NCBI GenBank assembly: GCA_030761205.1
Contig: JAULJL010000021.1
Span: 13,931,160-13,995,159 of the forward strand
Source of the DNA: Fremontodendron californicum
Taxonomy: Eukaryota > Streptophyta > Magnoliopsida > Malvales > Malvaceae
Length of the DNA: 64,000 nt
Direction: 5' to 3'
A program made the translations under genes and the position numbers. The notes under the pieces were generated by a model, which ran no database searches, had not been told where the DNA came from, and saw nothing but the letters and a program-made list of their open reading frames with translations. Positions 12,384-24,600 of the stretch are shown here, piece by piece (position 1 is the first letter of the stretch; each line of letters starts with the position of its first letter).

Positions 12384-13458
12384 ACTTTGTACTACCAGTG
12401 GCTCAAATGTTTAAGGATATTCTTACCAACATATAAGGTCAGCAGCTACAAAAGCACTATATGAAACACAAAGGACTAGGGAGATCAGGTTGATATGCCT
12501 TAGAGAGTGGAATGATGGGATTTGTGCCAAAATTAGCATTAAGATACCAAAAATAATGATGAATTGGTAGAGTTGCATGGTCTCCTTTGAGCTAGATAGC
12601 CAATAAAAATATTGTCAAAAATAATGAGAACATATCTCTATTGAGCACAGTATGCAAAATTCATCTAGTTCTACCATTTTTCTATTCAGTTTAGCACTAG
12701 ATTGGTGAAAGCAAAGATGTAGAAAAGCAAAAAAGTACAATATATGGAGAAAATTAATGGCATTCATTTTTCCCAATCATTTTATCAGAGGAAAAGACTT
12801 TAAAGAACAAGAAGAGGGAACCAACAATGAACAATTCGAACTACCATCCAATTCTGATTAACATAGGGAAGCAAAATCCAATGGATTAAACTCCAGAACT
12901 TTTTGGGAATTAAAGATACTTTATGACTTATCTAAATGTCTTGTCAAAATTTTTTTTTTCTTGTATAAGTGTCATGCATAAATTTTTTTTTAGTAAAAAG
13001 AAGGCTGCAGCTTGAAGATATGAGAAGGGATTGCAGACGCTGAGATTTAAACCCTAGACCTGCTGGATGTCACCTTTTAAAAGTGGCTGAAAAAACCAAC
13101 TTGGATTGTTTACTATTTGAAAACACTTGAAGTCTTTGCAGGCAATAGAAATTAGTCAAAAATGGAAGAATAGAAAAAGATCTCCCTCCTTCTAACAATG
13201 ATGAGATATTTTGAAGGCTTTTATTGACTAGAAAAAATACCTTTAAGCTTTGTCCTCCAAGCATGATACAAGCAATGACTGCACTATAACATAAGCCAAA
13301 CTGGACTGGACCAACAAAGTATCTACCCCATCGTGGTTCTATCAATTACAACCATTAACTGATTAAAATTTACCTTAACAATTTCAAGGATATGATCTAA
13401 TCAGGGATTTAAATTGTGATCGCGGATGTATTTTCGATCCTGTCGCATTTATCACAGT

Positions 13459-13712
13459 TGTTGAAAAGTTTGAATAATTTAGCTGATAAGATTGAAACAT
13501 TTGGATTATTTTCATTCTTGTATTTATCTTTGTACTTATCATATCTCATAGTCTTAGTATATTTAAAATACTTATCATTTATTTATCTCATAGTCTTAGT
13601 CTATCTAAATTCTGTATATACTTATCACTTTGTACCTATATATAGCCAATGAATACAACATAACAGAGTAAGCTTTATTCTTACGAAAATCTATCTTATC
13701 AATTTTCTAAGA
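13459..13712 (+). repeat. Copia 5' LTR
   Basis: This 254 bp LTR starts TGTTGAAAAG and ends TTTTCTAAGA. It is repeated at 16303-17056, for example CTTAGTCTATCTAAATTC and ATACAACATAACAGAGTAAG. Confidence 0.8.
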
Positions 13713-13727
13713 TGGTATCAGAGCCGA
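13713..13727 (+). other. Copia primer binding site (initiator tRNA-Met type)
   Basis: TGGTATCAGAGCC directly follows the 5' LTR. It is the standard copia primer site, complementary to the 3' end of plant initiator tRNA-Met. Confidence 0.85.
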
Positions 13728-13965
13728 TATCAGTTTGATTACTGTCCCTGTTTTTTGCTTCTACTTTATTTTTTTACGCCAAAACAGAGTATTTTCTGCA
13801 AGCCTTTATTGCTGCAAATATTCTTTAAAAAAAAAATCCTGGACTTATTCCTCGATTTCACCTAATCATTATCAACCTTTGTCTATCTGCAACTTTTCCA
13901 CAGTTTTTTTCAGTTCTCTTAAATCATGTATGATATTTCATTTGAATCCCATCCAAATAACTAAT

Positions 13966-14886
13966 GTTCGGCTTAATGGAGACAATTTTTTGTGTCTCAC
14001 AAATCAGAAGAGTAGTAAATCAGGTGAAAGAACAAATAATGTTACACCATCTGCTAAGAGGTTAAGACAAGTCCATTTAGTACGGAGCAGATGGATCATC
14101 TTCTAAAACTGCTAAGGTCCAATTCACCAACTGGTATTCCTAGTAATTCCCTTGCTCAAACAGGTAGTATTTCTAGTGCCTTTCCTAGTTATCTAGCTTC
14201 AGCACCATGGATTATTGATTCTGGTGCATCTGATCATTTGACCAGTCTTTCTCACCTATTTACATCTTATTCACCTTGTCCTGGAAATTTAAAAGTTAGG
14301 ATCGCAAATTGTAGTTTATCACCTATTGTAGGAAATAGTTTGATAAAAATCTCTGAAAATATTGATTTAAAATCGGTTCTTCATGTTCCTAATCTTTCCT
14401 GTGATCTTTTGTCTGTCAGTAAATTATCCAAAGATTCTAATTGTCTTGTTACATTTTTTATTCTCACTGTGAAATTCAGGACCGAAGCTTGGGGACGATG
14501 ATTGGCAATGCTAGGATGATAGATGGTCTTTTACCATTTTGGTGTCAGTCTCTTCAGTAATCAAAAGTTCAAGGCTTGAATAATAGTATCAGTTCACTTT
14601 CTATTCATGAATAAATTATGCTTTGGCATTTTAGATTAGGACATCCTAGTTTTCCTTACCTAAAACATTTATTTCCTACTTTATTTAAAATTTTGAATTG
14701 TTCTTCTTTTCAGTGTGAAAGTTGTCATTTATCAAAAAAACTATCGAGTTCCTTATATTTCAAAATCCTGTCGTTCTTCAAAACCCTTTTATTTGGTTCA
14801 TACTGATGTTTGGGGACCATCAAAAGTTACTACTTTATCTGGAAAAAAAATGGTTTGTGACTTTCTTAGATGACCATACTAGGTTA
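13966..14886 (+). pseudogene. Copia gag-protease-integrase remnant
   Basis: VRLNGDNF at about 13966 is the N-terminal gag motif. PWIIDSGASDH at about 14205 is the aspartic protease active site (DSGA). HFRLGHPS with CESCHLSK (14625-14740) is the GAG_pre-integrase zinc domain. VTFLDDHTRLCW (ending 14886) is the start of the integrase core. Several frame breaks and stops separate the pieces, and most of gag is deleted. The remnant ends exactly at the inversion junction. Confidence 0.8.
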
Positions 14887-14914
14887 TGTTGGAGTTAGGA
14901 GTAACTTTCCAACA
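14887..14914. repeat. Palindromic inversion junction in the copia element
   Basis: TGTTGGAGTTA-GGAG-TAACTTTCCAACA reads nearly the same on both strands. The left arm is the integrase codons for C-W plus filler. The right arm, read on the minus strand, is the start of a copia LTR (TGTTGGAAAG) right after a polypurine tract (GAGGGGGAG). Confidence 0.75.
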
Positions 14915-16302
14915 CTCCCCCTCAAGCTGGTTTAAAGATATCCTTCATTGCTAGCTTGCCAATCAAACTCTGAAATTGTTTCTTATGTAGTCCTTTTGTA
15001 AGTATGTCTGCAACTTGATCAACAATTGGAATATAGGGCATATAAATTTGTCCATTGTCTAGCTTCTCTTTAATAAAGTGTTTGTCAACTTCAACATGCT
15101 TCGTTCTGTCATGAAGAACCGGGTTATGAGCAATAGAAGTTGCTGCTTTATTATCACAGTATAACTTTATGGGTAATGGACTAGAGATCTTTAAGTCTTC
15201 TAAGAATCTCTTAATCCATAATACCTCTCAAGTTCCATGAGCCATTGATCTAAACTCAGCCTCTGCACTACTTCTTGCCACCACATTTTGCTTCTTATTG
15301 CACCAAGTAACCAAGTATCGTCAAGGCACCTAAATCCTTGATTTCAAAGTCATTAGCAAGCACCTTTTTAAGTCTCTCAAGTTCCAAACAATCATCACCT
15401 GTCAAAATAATATCATCCACATAAATAATCAACATAGCAATTTTCCCTTCATTCGAATGCTTATAAAACATGGTATGATCAGCTTGACTCTGACAGTAAC
15501 CGTGATTCTTTACAGCTCTCCCAAAATGTTCAAACCACGCTCTAGGAGATTGCTTAAGGCCGTATAAGGATTTTCTCAGTCTACACACCTTACCGTTACC
15601 AAGTTTACCTTCAAACCCGGTGGTAATTCCATATGTACTTCCTCTTCCAAATCTCCATTTAAAAATACATTTTTTACATCTAACTGGTGTAAGGGCCAGT
15701 TAGAATTTATAGCTAGAGAAAGTAGAACACATATTGAGTTTATCTTGGCTACCAGAGCAAAAGTTTCTTGGTAGTCAACCCCATAAGTTTGTGTAAAACC
15801 TTTTGCCACAAGCCTTGCCTTGTATCTCTCTATATTGCCATTAGCATTGCATTTAACAGTAAATACCCATTTGCAACCTACAATCTCTTTTTATTTTTTT
15901 TTCCTTTGGTAAATCAACAATCTCCCAAGTGCCATTCTTTCTAAGAACATTCATCTCTTCCAAAACTGCTAATTTCCAATCTGGATGATCTAGTGCTTCC
16001 TGAATGGTTCTTGGAACAAACATATGAGATATTTTAGAAGTAAATGCCTTATGATTTTTTGAAAGCCTATGATATGACAGATATCTAGCAATAGGATGTT
16101 TAGTGCAAGTTCGGACTTCTTTCCTAAGTGCTACAGGAACATCAAGATTTGAGAAATCAATATTAGGACTTTCAACAGTAAAAGGGACAAATTCTAAAAC
16201 TGAAGGATTACCTGGAGTATTTGAAGGATCATCTCTTGGAGATAATGATCGAACATATGCTGGGATTGTAGACTGATCTTTATTATGATGTCTGTTTCTT
16301 CT
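14915..16302 (-). pseudogene. Copia reverse transcriptase/RNase H remnant, inverted
   Basis: Read on the minus strand: the linker with TIPAYVRSLSPRDDPS; VPRTIQEALDHPDWKLAVLEEM; KGFTQTYGVDYQETFA; LHQLDVKNVFLNGDLEEEV; CRLRKSLYGLKQSPRAWFEH; the RT catalytic LIIYVDDIILTG near 15410; RNase H with SSAEAEFRSMAHGT, HVEVDKHFIKEKL and ADILTKGLHKKQF (to about 14940); then a stop and the polypurine tract. Frameshifts occur near 15585 and 15850, and an in-frame stop follows MAHGT. It faces the plus-strand half of the same element. Confidence 0.88.
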
Positions 16303-16405
16303 AGCATTTGGATTATTTTCATTCTTGTATTTATTTTTGTACTTATCATATTTCATAGCCTTAGTATATCTAAAATACTTATCATGTATTTATCTCATAG
16401 TCTTA

Positions 16406-16937
16406 GGGTCTATTTGGATGGGAGGTGAGATTGGCTCTGGTGAGATTAAAAACAGCGGTGGTGGTGAGATTGAGTATTGTAGCGGTGAGATCAAAATCAG
16501 TGATGAGATATGTGTTGGATTCAAACGCAACGGTGAGGGTGAGGTGAATGATAGTGGAAAAAGAAAATGACCATTAAGGGTATTAGATTAAAATATGTAT
16601 ATATATAATAAATAATTAAAATTAAAATTATATTTATATTAAATAATAAAATATATATTAAAATTATATTTATGTTAAATAATAATTAAAAAAATTTAAA
16701 AATATATTTATGTTAAAAAATAAATTAAAAAATAAATAAATTAAAAACCTAAAATTAAAAAATAAATGATTTTAAAATTAAAAAAAAAAAGAGAAAAAAC
16801 AACGGAAGGGGTAAAAGGGGAATTAACCCCTCCACTGGAGCTCCATGACTAGAGCTCCAGCCTAGTGGAACCCCCACTGGGGAAAAAATCCCCCCACAAA
16901 ATGCCTTTGATCCCATCGCACCGGATCCAAAGGGGCC
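16406..16937. mobile_element. Tourist-like MITE 1 (PIF/Harbinger type), inside the copia 3' LTR
   Basis: The target duplication TTA is at 16403-16405 and 16938-16940. The ends GGGTCTATTTGGATGG and (reverse) GGCCCCTTTGGATCCGG are imperfect inverted repeats. At 532 bp it is the same family as 20148-20677, in opposite orientation. Removing it rejoins CATAGTCTTA to GTCTATCTAAATTC of the LTR. Confidence 0.8.
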
Positions 16938-17498
16938 TTAGTCTATCTAAATTCTGTATATACTTATCACTTTGTACCTATATATATAGCTAATAAATAC
17001 AACATAACAGAGTAAGCTTTATTCTTAAGAAAATCTATCTTATCAATTTTCTAAGAGCAGTTGAGGACATAAGAATGCTATCACGGTTAATTGCAGTGAA
17101 TATCGACTATGAAAAAGACCGAAATTGTAAAATAACGATTGTAACGACACGTTGTGGCCGCTATTTAAATCCCTGAATCTATATCTTGAAATGTTTTATT
17201 CTTGCAAGTTCTAATCAGAAAGTACTATCAAAATTGTAGACAAAATTACTGTAATGTGAAATTGCAGAAGTAAAACCAATTTGTAAGCCACTGAACGTAC
17301 TAAAATTCAACCAACCTAATATATCTCTTGCCATGTCTCGAAACCGAAGCTGACGCCGCCCAAGCTGTGCATGGTACTCTAAAACCAGTGACAAAAGATT
17401 ATAAGAATAGAATGTAACAAGAGCTACCACTGTCAGGCATAACACACCAGCAAACCAGTCCATCAAGGACAAAGCATATGGAAGACTTAAAAGTAGAC

Positions 17499-17700
17499 TT
17501 GTTCATGGATTGGGTCGGATCGAATCGGATCACAGTTTGGAAATTTTTTATTTTTCTTATTAGGCTCGGTTTTGGGCATACCCAAGCCGACCCGTTGACC
17601 TATTTTATTATTTAAATAATATTAAAAAATTAAAATTAAAATTTTTATATTAATATTAATATTTATATATTTTTATAATTAAATTTAAAAGTGCTCGAGC
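17499..17700. mobile_element. Relic of a dispersed element with GACTTGTTCATGGATTGGGTC end
   Basis: The end motif and the following GGTCGGATCG / AGCCGACCCG blocks with an AT-rich core recur at 51670-51925 and 57660-57930. It touches the truncated 5' side of the second permease exon, so it probably removed that sequence. Class not assignable. Confidence 0.45.
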
Positions 17701-17944
17701 TACAATTGATGTGTCAAGTGGTATCCACAATGTAACCATGATCCTACACCATTGTTATAGGCACTTGACTTCAATAAATGATTAGAGGAAAGTATTAAAG
17801 CTCATCAATTTAATGGGCTTTTTTTCCCTCACCTCTGGATTTAAGCACAAACATTGCTCCAGCATCAAGCTTTTCTGGAGGGTTGGATTCTCCTTCCATT
17901 TCTCTTTCAGATACATTCATGGAAATTGGAACAAGGGTTCCCAT

Positions 17945-20057
17945 TTCTTTCTTTCCTATGTTTAGTTCTCCAAAGCCTCGTACCAGGGCAGATTCTGGAT
18001 TGCATGGATGGTGATGAATATTAGATTTGATAATTTTGAACATAACTTTATTATATGATTTGGGTAAAATAATTAAAACACGACACGATATAAAAAAATA
18101 ACGTGACACTCATATACAAACGTGTTAAATTTATATAACACAAATTATTAATGTGTCAAAATATATATAAATATATAATATCTTAAACACAATTACATAT
18201 TAAAATAATATAACATAACATAAATATACGAATTACTAGATTTAAAATATTGATGATAGAACCTGTTTTTTTTTTTTTTTTTTTTTTTTTACTTTGTTTA
18301 ATTTCTTCAAAGATGGTTTTTATATCAATGAATGGACATTTTGCATAATAAAAAGACAGCAGAAGAAATTAAGCAACCTCAACCGGCTGGAAGTCAAGCA
18401 GTCACTTCAAATGGGAAAGGTTCAATGTCATTGAAGACTTCCATGAAATTAAAAAAAAAAAAGTGAATTGGCTGGGACTACTATGAGAAAAATGCTCCAT
18501 GCAAGACAAAAACAAATGTGTCCAGTCTAGGATTATATTCCTACTTTATTGAGATTATATGTTGAAGGAAATTAAATAAATAATTAATTAAGAATAATAG
18601 AGTCATAGTCCAAGTCACACATAATACATAGGTCATCTAACTTTTTTATTTGTCTTATCAAAACATCAATTTTTTTTTTGAACACTTAATATTTTATATT
18701 ATTAAATTTCAAATTTATTTTTCATGATATTTTTACTTTTTTAGATTAAAAAATATTGAACAACAATATTATAAAAAAATTTAAACTTTAATATAAAATG
18801 CACATGATAACAAAGACTTGAAAAAATCCAATATAAAGTTGGCTAGAACTTGGAAGTCGCTACTAATGCATTTAAGAAGAAAAACTTGGAAGTTACTACT
18901 ATTAATATTTAAAATAATTCTAATTCGTTTTTTATACGCTGATAATGGATTTTTTAAATTTCACAAACGAGATTAAGAGATTGTCACATGTTCTTTTTTT
19001 TTTTTTGAATATATTTTAAGAGATATGTGTTGTTCTACTAATCTTGCTTGTTGAGTCTAAATAATCCAATGAGGATGGATGCCATAATTTTTCTATTTAA
19101 AATATAGTGAATTATCTAAAAAAATGTAGTTTTTTTTATAATTATTTTAAAAAATACATAGTGGATTGAAATAGTTTTCTAATTAGGGATGACAATAAAT
19201 AGTAAAAAATTGGATACCGACACTATTCGATCCATTTTTTATGGATTCAAATATTGGATTTACTATTTGCAGCGGATTCAGATATGAATCTTGGATATTT
19301 GACTATCTTTTATCTGAATTCACTTAGATTTTGGTTCGGATAGTATCAAATATTTGAATCCTCTTTATTTATACAAATAACGATTCGGATATCAAAATCT
19401 GATATTCGTTTACAAATTTAGTTCTTGTTTAATTTTATAATTTTATTTTTTTTTAAAATGACTTAATAAATTAAAATATTTAACGAATTCGAATATCCGA
19501 CGGATATTACTTTTTAAATCGGATGAGGATTCGGATAATCATATTTGGATAATAAGCGGATAATAAACGAATTCAGATAAATTAAACGGATTTAAATTCA
19601 AATATTTAAAAAATTATAGATATCCGATCTTATATCATCTTTATTTTTAATACACTTTAATGAATTCCATGTGTTAAGCCCAAAATTATTTAGGCCCATT
19701 ACAAGCCCAGTCATATGAAATGTCTCGGTTACCAAGTAAACCTTTAATATCTTGTAAAATATCCAAGAATGCCACTATTCCACCACCCACGAAACCCCAG
19801 TTGAACTTAGAAACCCGCCAACCCTTCCATTTTCATTACAACAGCAAACACTCCTAAAAATTGCTCTTTCTTCACTTATTAAAAAAACAAAATTGTAAAA
19901 TAAAAAATTGCTATTTAAAAAAAAAAAAAATTCTTTTTGGGTGGTTTTAATAGCTAAAGGAGATGATGCAATGAGAAGAAAGAAAAACAAAGCACAAACA
20001 AAGAAGCTAAACAAGCGAGTAGATTCTTCAACATAACAAAAGTCAGCTGTGCTGACT
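17945..20057. other. AT-rich intergenic DNA with element relics, no gene seen
   Basis: A CACGACACGATAT / ACGTGACACTC block at 18070-18160 resembles the GTGTCGTG repeats near 49250-50050. A 25-base T run lies at 18266-18290. 19185-19640 is rich in GGATTCGGATA/GGATATCC words typical of decayed MITEs. No coding region could be supported. Confidence 0.5.
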
Positions 20058-20059
20058 TA

Positions 20060-20144
20060 GGGCGCCTTTTGATTTCATCCCGCCTATGGCACGATGGAAT
20101 CTTTAGAGTTTTGTGGGGATTCCCCCATTGGTCGGCACCTCTAT
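20060..20144. mobile_element. Truncated Tourist-like MITE end
   Basis: GGGCGCCTTTTGATTTCATCCCG...TTTTGTGGGGATTCCCCCATTGG resembles, inverted, the right end of the MITE at 16406-16937. It is cut by the insertion of the next MITE at a TTA. Confidence 0.5.
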
Positions 20145-20147
20145 TTA

Positions 20148-20677
20148 GGGTGTATTTGGATGTATCCCAATGAAAGTTAAACTCTTACTGACCCCTCTAG
20201 TTGGACTAGACTAGAGGGGTAAAGGTTCAGTGGCTTCAGTGGACCCTTGATGGAGGGAGAAATTTTACCTCCCTCACTCCATTATTTATTTTTATTTAAT
20301 TTAAGTTTTAAATTAATTAATTTAAATTATTATATTTTTATTTTATTAATTTATTTTTTAATATTAATATAAATATAAATATAAATTAATAATAATTATT
20401 ATTATTTAATAGAAATATAATTTGCAATTATTTATTATATATATACATTTAATTTAATGTCTTTAATGGTCATTTTATCTTCTCACTACAATTAATCTCA
20501 TCGCCACCGCTGCTTTTGAATCCAAACACATATCTCATCATTGATTTTAATCTCACTGCTACAGTACTCAATCTCACTGCTACAGTACTAAATCTCACTG
20601 CTACAGTAACTAATCTCATCTCCACCGCTATTTTTAATCTCACCGGAGCTAATCTCACCGTCCATCCAAATGGACCC
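20148..20677. mobile_element. Tourist-like MITE 2 (530 bp)
   Basis: TTA is at 20145-20147 and 20678-20680. The ends GGGTGTATTTGGATG and (reverse) GGGTCCATTTGGATGG are inverted repeats. An inner block of AATCTCACTGCTACAGTA repeats corresponds, inverted, to the GGTGAGATT repeats of MITE 1. Confidence 0.8.
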
Positions 20678-20680
20678 TTA

Positions 20681-21222
20681 GTATACACGTCAGGGACGCA
20701 GTATAATTAGAAGGTTCTGTACCTGTAGATCTCTGCCACAATGAGTGATGTTGATGGTGTTTTAGATTACTAGACTATTGGTGGAAAGAGAGTTGGAAGG
20801 CTGTAGCAAGACTTGAAAGGGAGATAGAGGTTAGAATGGCATCGAAATTATGATTTTTGAAACACGCTCTGATACTTAATTAGCAAGAATTTTAAGAAAT
20901 ATAGATCAGAGTGTAAGAAAAAAATGAGCAAAGAAGAACGTAAGAGGTTTTTTGGCTTACCTCACATCTTTTTTACTTGAAGTCAGGGAGAATCTAGAGT
21001 TGCCTACCCACATGTATACTGTGTAACCAAGTTATTTAGGGACAAGTATCATTTTCTTTGGGGTATTGCTGGTAATCCCAAACTAATGGACCTCTTAGAC
21101 TTTTTTTGTGTGCTAATTATGGACCTCTTAGACTTGACTTGGCATTGGGCCTTAATCCTATACACTATGGGTGTAACAAGTGCATAAAACACCAAATTAG
21201 TTTTGCATATCGTTAAAGAGTT
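20681..21222. other. Non-coding stretch, no gene seen
   Basis: Nothing could be supported here beyond a short local duplication of ATGGACCTCTTAGACTT near 21085-21135. Confidence 0.4.
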
Positions 21223-21225
21223 TTA

Positions 21226-21593
21226 GGCCTCGTTTAGTATTGTTGTTGGCACAGTTTTAAAGGTCAAAAATTGCTTTTCACGACAAACGCAATGCTAAAC
21301 GAGTTTAAAAAAAAATGGCTTTTGCGGTTGAAACCATGGTTTGACAATCCAAACCAAAAGGTAAAAAAATAGAGCCTTTGGGCTTTAAAAGCTAGCTTTT
21401 GGATAAAATGCCTTTATTATCCTCACATCTCTATTAAACATATATATTTTTTTGACATTTCAATTCCTCACAACATTTTTTCACAATAATGCTAAACACT
21501 TAAAAGTTTTTAAACCACAGATTTTCACCAAATTTGTTTCAACCCAAACTTTTTTTAACCCAAATTTTTTCAGCTGTAATGCTAAACTAGCCC
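21226..21593. mobile_element. Tourist-like MITE 3 (368 bp, different family)
   Basis: TTA is at 21223-21225 and 21594-21596. The ends GGCCTCGTTTAGTATTG and (reverse) GGGCTAGTTTAGCATTAC are inverted repeats. PIF/Harbinger type is inferred from the TTA duplication and the end motif. Confidence 0.75.
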
Positions 21594-21665
21594 TTAATCT
21601 ATCTCATCACTATATTTGATAGTACTTCGCAATAACTTGAAAAGCTTTGAAAGGATAATAAAAAC

Positions 21666-24600
21666 TGTAGACACCTAATTTTGTCCAGACCACTAAAACA
21701 GGTATGTTTTCTTCCTAAATTGATGTTTCAGAATGCAAAGAGGCTTTTCTCATCCTACAGGTGATACTCCGTGACTTAGTTTAAGAAGGCAAGCATAAAA
21801 AGTTAAACTTGAAAAGTCAACCCCAAAAAAGTCAACCCCAAAAAGTCAACTATTAAAAAAGTCAACCCACTTTCAAAATCAAGTTTTGAAGTTAAATTCA
21901 AAAGTGGTGAATGAATTTTGATAATACGAGGTCTACATTGAAAGATATAGAGCTCGAAAGTTGGGTTATGGAGATTCAGTAGAAAGGAAACCCTAGTTCA
22001 AAAAATTTGGGAAAAAGTACTTAAACGATCAAATTGGCCAAAATTGAAGGTTCCAAATGAAAGATAAGCACTGACTATGGGTAATGGAGAGGCTACTTGG
22101 AAGAAAAACTGAAGGAAAAGTCAATTCAGAAGAAAATCGAGAATTAGGGTTTTTGGTGGATTTTGGTGAAATTGGAAAAATTGCAGAAATGACCCGATTC
22201 GGTAAGACTAAAGCTCCTAATTGATGATGAGTGAGTAAACAAGGATAGACCAAGGCTCAGTTTGAAGTAATTATGAGAAAATAGCCGATTGGAGGAAAAA
22301 CGAAAAAAGAGGAGATTCCCGATTCTAAAAAAGAGGAAAAATCAAAACGGAAGGGAATTTGATCGTAAAAATTGGGTGTTTTGGACCAACTACAATTCAA
22401 TATATGAAAAAGATCCAGAAAAAGAAAATCTGAAAATCAGACTTGTTTTAAGCAAAACCGAGCTACGAAGACAAAAGAGCAAAATTGGAAAATTTGGGAA
22501 AAATAGCAAATGAGCTCCAAAAATTCTGAAAATTTGCAGATCTCATTCTTAAATCATTTCGGAGAGATTGGCAAAAGAAAATCTGGATTCGGAGTTCGTT
22601 TGTAAAATGGCCAAATCCCAGGCCCACTATGTAGAAATTCAAGCAGATAAATTTTGAAAAAATAGCAAATGAGTTCCAAAATTTTTGAAAATTAGCAGAT
22701 CTCACTTTTAATTTATTTGGAATAGATTGGAAGAAAAATATGGATACGGAGCCCGTTTAAAAATGGTGAAAGTTCGGGTGCACAAAAGGGCAATTTTGGA
22801 AAAAAATCTAAATAAATAGCAAATGGGCTCGAAAAATTTTGAAAGCTTTCAGAATTTAGTTTTTTATTATTTTGGAAGTATTGAAAAAATAAAATTTTAA
22901 TTTGGAGTCCGTTTGCTATTTATTTAGGTTCGGAGGTCAAAAAGCTCATTTTGCCCAAGAAACCTAAAAGGGCTTTTCTTGCTTTTAAAAAAAAATGAAG
23001 CATGGGCTGGAAGAGGAAGGGTCAGTCGGCCAAGGCCCAATGGAGGGCAGATATTTTCTGATTTTTCATCAAAGGGCCAAGGGTGAAGAAGAAGTTAGTT
23101 ATTTTTTGTGATCAAGCCTTTGAATTTGCAACACATGGACCAATGGTTGGAGAGGGATCCTATTTATGACATCTTTATGATATTATAATTCAAGGGCTGA
23201 TCATTCTAATCTAATGGTGGGTTTTTTACATAAAAGGCATCTTAAGTGATAGCCATTGGATGAAAAATAACTAACTTTCTTCTAAAAGCATGTGACTATT
23301 CATCCAAGGCTAAAAGGGGGGCTGATTTCATTTTTTTTGGAAGCTTTGGAGGCTGAAGAGAAGCAGTAGCTAAGGAGAAAAAGAGAGAAAAAATAAAGGA
23401 AAAAGGGAGGAGAAAAAAAGAGGAAGAAAAAAGGGGCTTTAGCATTTTTCTTCTTGATTTGGAAAGCTAGAGCAAGGTAGCTATGTTCTCTCATGGTTTT
23501 TTCATACTTTGTTGATATTATTTTGCTATTTTGATTGTTATTTTATTCTCTTTTATGAAATAGATTTGTTTCTGAAATAAGTTCTAAGGAGCTTCTATTT
23601 TGTTTTTAAAGAAAATTAAAAAAAACAACAAGTTTTCATCCTTGTTTCCACAATGGCCGAATGGTTTTCCTGTTTTTGAGATAGTCTTATTTTGAATTTT
23701 GTTCATGAGTTTTGTTGTGGTAGGTTAGCTTACTTGTGTTAGATTAGATTGTTTGTGGTATGTTAGCTTGATTGTGGTAGCTTAAGTTTTAAATCATGCT
23801 ATGTGTTTGTGACAATGCCATGCTAGTTTAGGCTGTTCCATTCGGCCATGATAGATTTTCTTGAGCATGTTTGCATTTTTATCATGTTTGCTTGTTTAAT
23901 ATGTTTCCATTGATCTTCATGCATATATACCATGCTATACTCATTGTGTCTAATTCGGTCATGATAGATTTTTATACATATTTGCATTGTTTATCATGTT
24001 TGCTAGTTTATTGCTTCCATGTGTTTGTATTATTGTTTTGCTAGGATTATACTATATGATTTGGTTTTGTGTGTGTATTTTCATTTTGTCTAGTTGATAG
24101 GTTTGCATTTCATCCCATTACATTGTGAATTTTGATTGGGTTTGCCATGTGTTTGTGTTATTGGCTAAATAGGATTGCATTAGTCTATTTTAATGGCCAT
24201 TCGGCTTCTTCATGTAATTATTGCATTGTGTGTGCATTTGCATTATGTTTAGGTGCCATCGCTTTGCATTATCATGCCATAAGATTGTGTATTAGTTGCG
24301 GTTTGTTCATGCATTAGATTTAGGTTTATTAGTTACTATATGTTTATGCCATTTTCATGCATTCTCATGACATTTAGAGTCTAGACTCATATTGGTATTG
24401 CCATGCATATTCCCATGCATATAAGGTCTAGAATCATATTGGTATTGCCATGCATTTGCTATGCTATTTAGGTCTTAGGTCACTTTGTATTGCCATGCAT
24501 CTCATGTCACTTTAGGTCTAAGTCTCATTTGCATTATCATGCATTTCATGCATTCTTAGGTTAGGAGTACATTTATTGCCATACATTTGCTATGCTATTT

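Larger units (their letters stand above)
13459..17056 (+). mobile_element. Ty1/copia LTR retrotransposon, internally inverted and broken
   Basis: The LTRs at 13459-13712 and 16303-17056 have the same orientation; the second has lost its first 40-odd bases and carries a MITE. The flanks ACAGT and GCAGT look like a 5 bp target duplication with one change. The 5' half (gag, protease, start of integrase) is on the plus strand. The 3' half (integrase-RT linker, RT, RNase H, polypurine tract) is on the minus strand. The middle of integrase is missing. Confidence 0.8.
13402..17175. mobile_element. hAT-like MITE, copy 3, split by a copia element
   Basis: The left end CAGGGATTTAAATTGTG (13402) and the right end GCTATTTAAATCCCTG (to 17175) match copies 1 and 2. 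The middle is occupied by the copia element 13459-17056. Flanks GATCTAAT and AATCTATA share ATCTA. The pair sits in the intron between the second and third permease exons. Confidence 0.6.
11618..17944 (-). pseudogene. GABA-transporter-like amino acid permease pseudogene (GAT1 type)
   Basis: The exons, in order on the minus strand, are: 17944-17833 (start ATG; ...LDAGAMFVLKSRG; donor GTGAG); 17495-17316 (LLSLPYALSL...TFYSYNLLSLVLEYHAQLG...RFRDMARDIL); 13338-13241 (PRWGRYFVGPVQFGLCYSAV...LLGGQ-like); about 12605-12427 (TMQLYQFIIIFGILMLILAQ, then IPSFHSLRHINLISLVLC); 12213-12081 (NAPPKDYSIEG...ATTYGNGIAPEIQ); and 11997-11618 (PPVKRKMFKGLCVCYAVVVT...FTLLQLLAVSVV). The family are plasma-membrane H+-coupled GABA/amino acid transporters. 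In the fifth internal exon two conserved tryptophans are TAG stops (the W of the family's GYWAF, and the W of its PKWF). A 133 bp insertion splits the same exon. The 5' part of the second exon (family WWHCGFHLTTS) is gone next to a MITE relic, and the last exon is missing. Identity is clear and non-function nearly certain. Confidence 0.88.
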
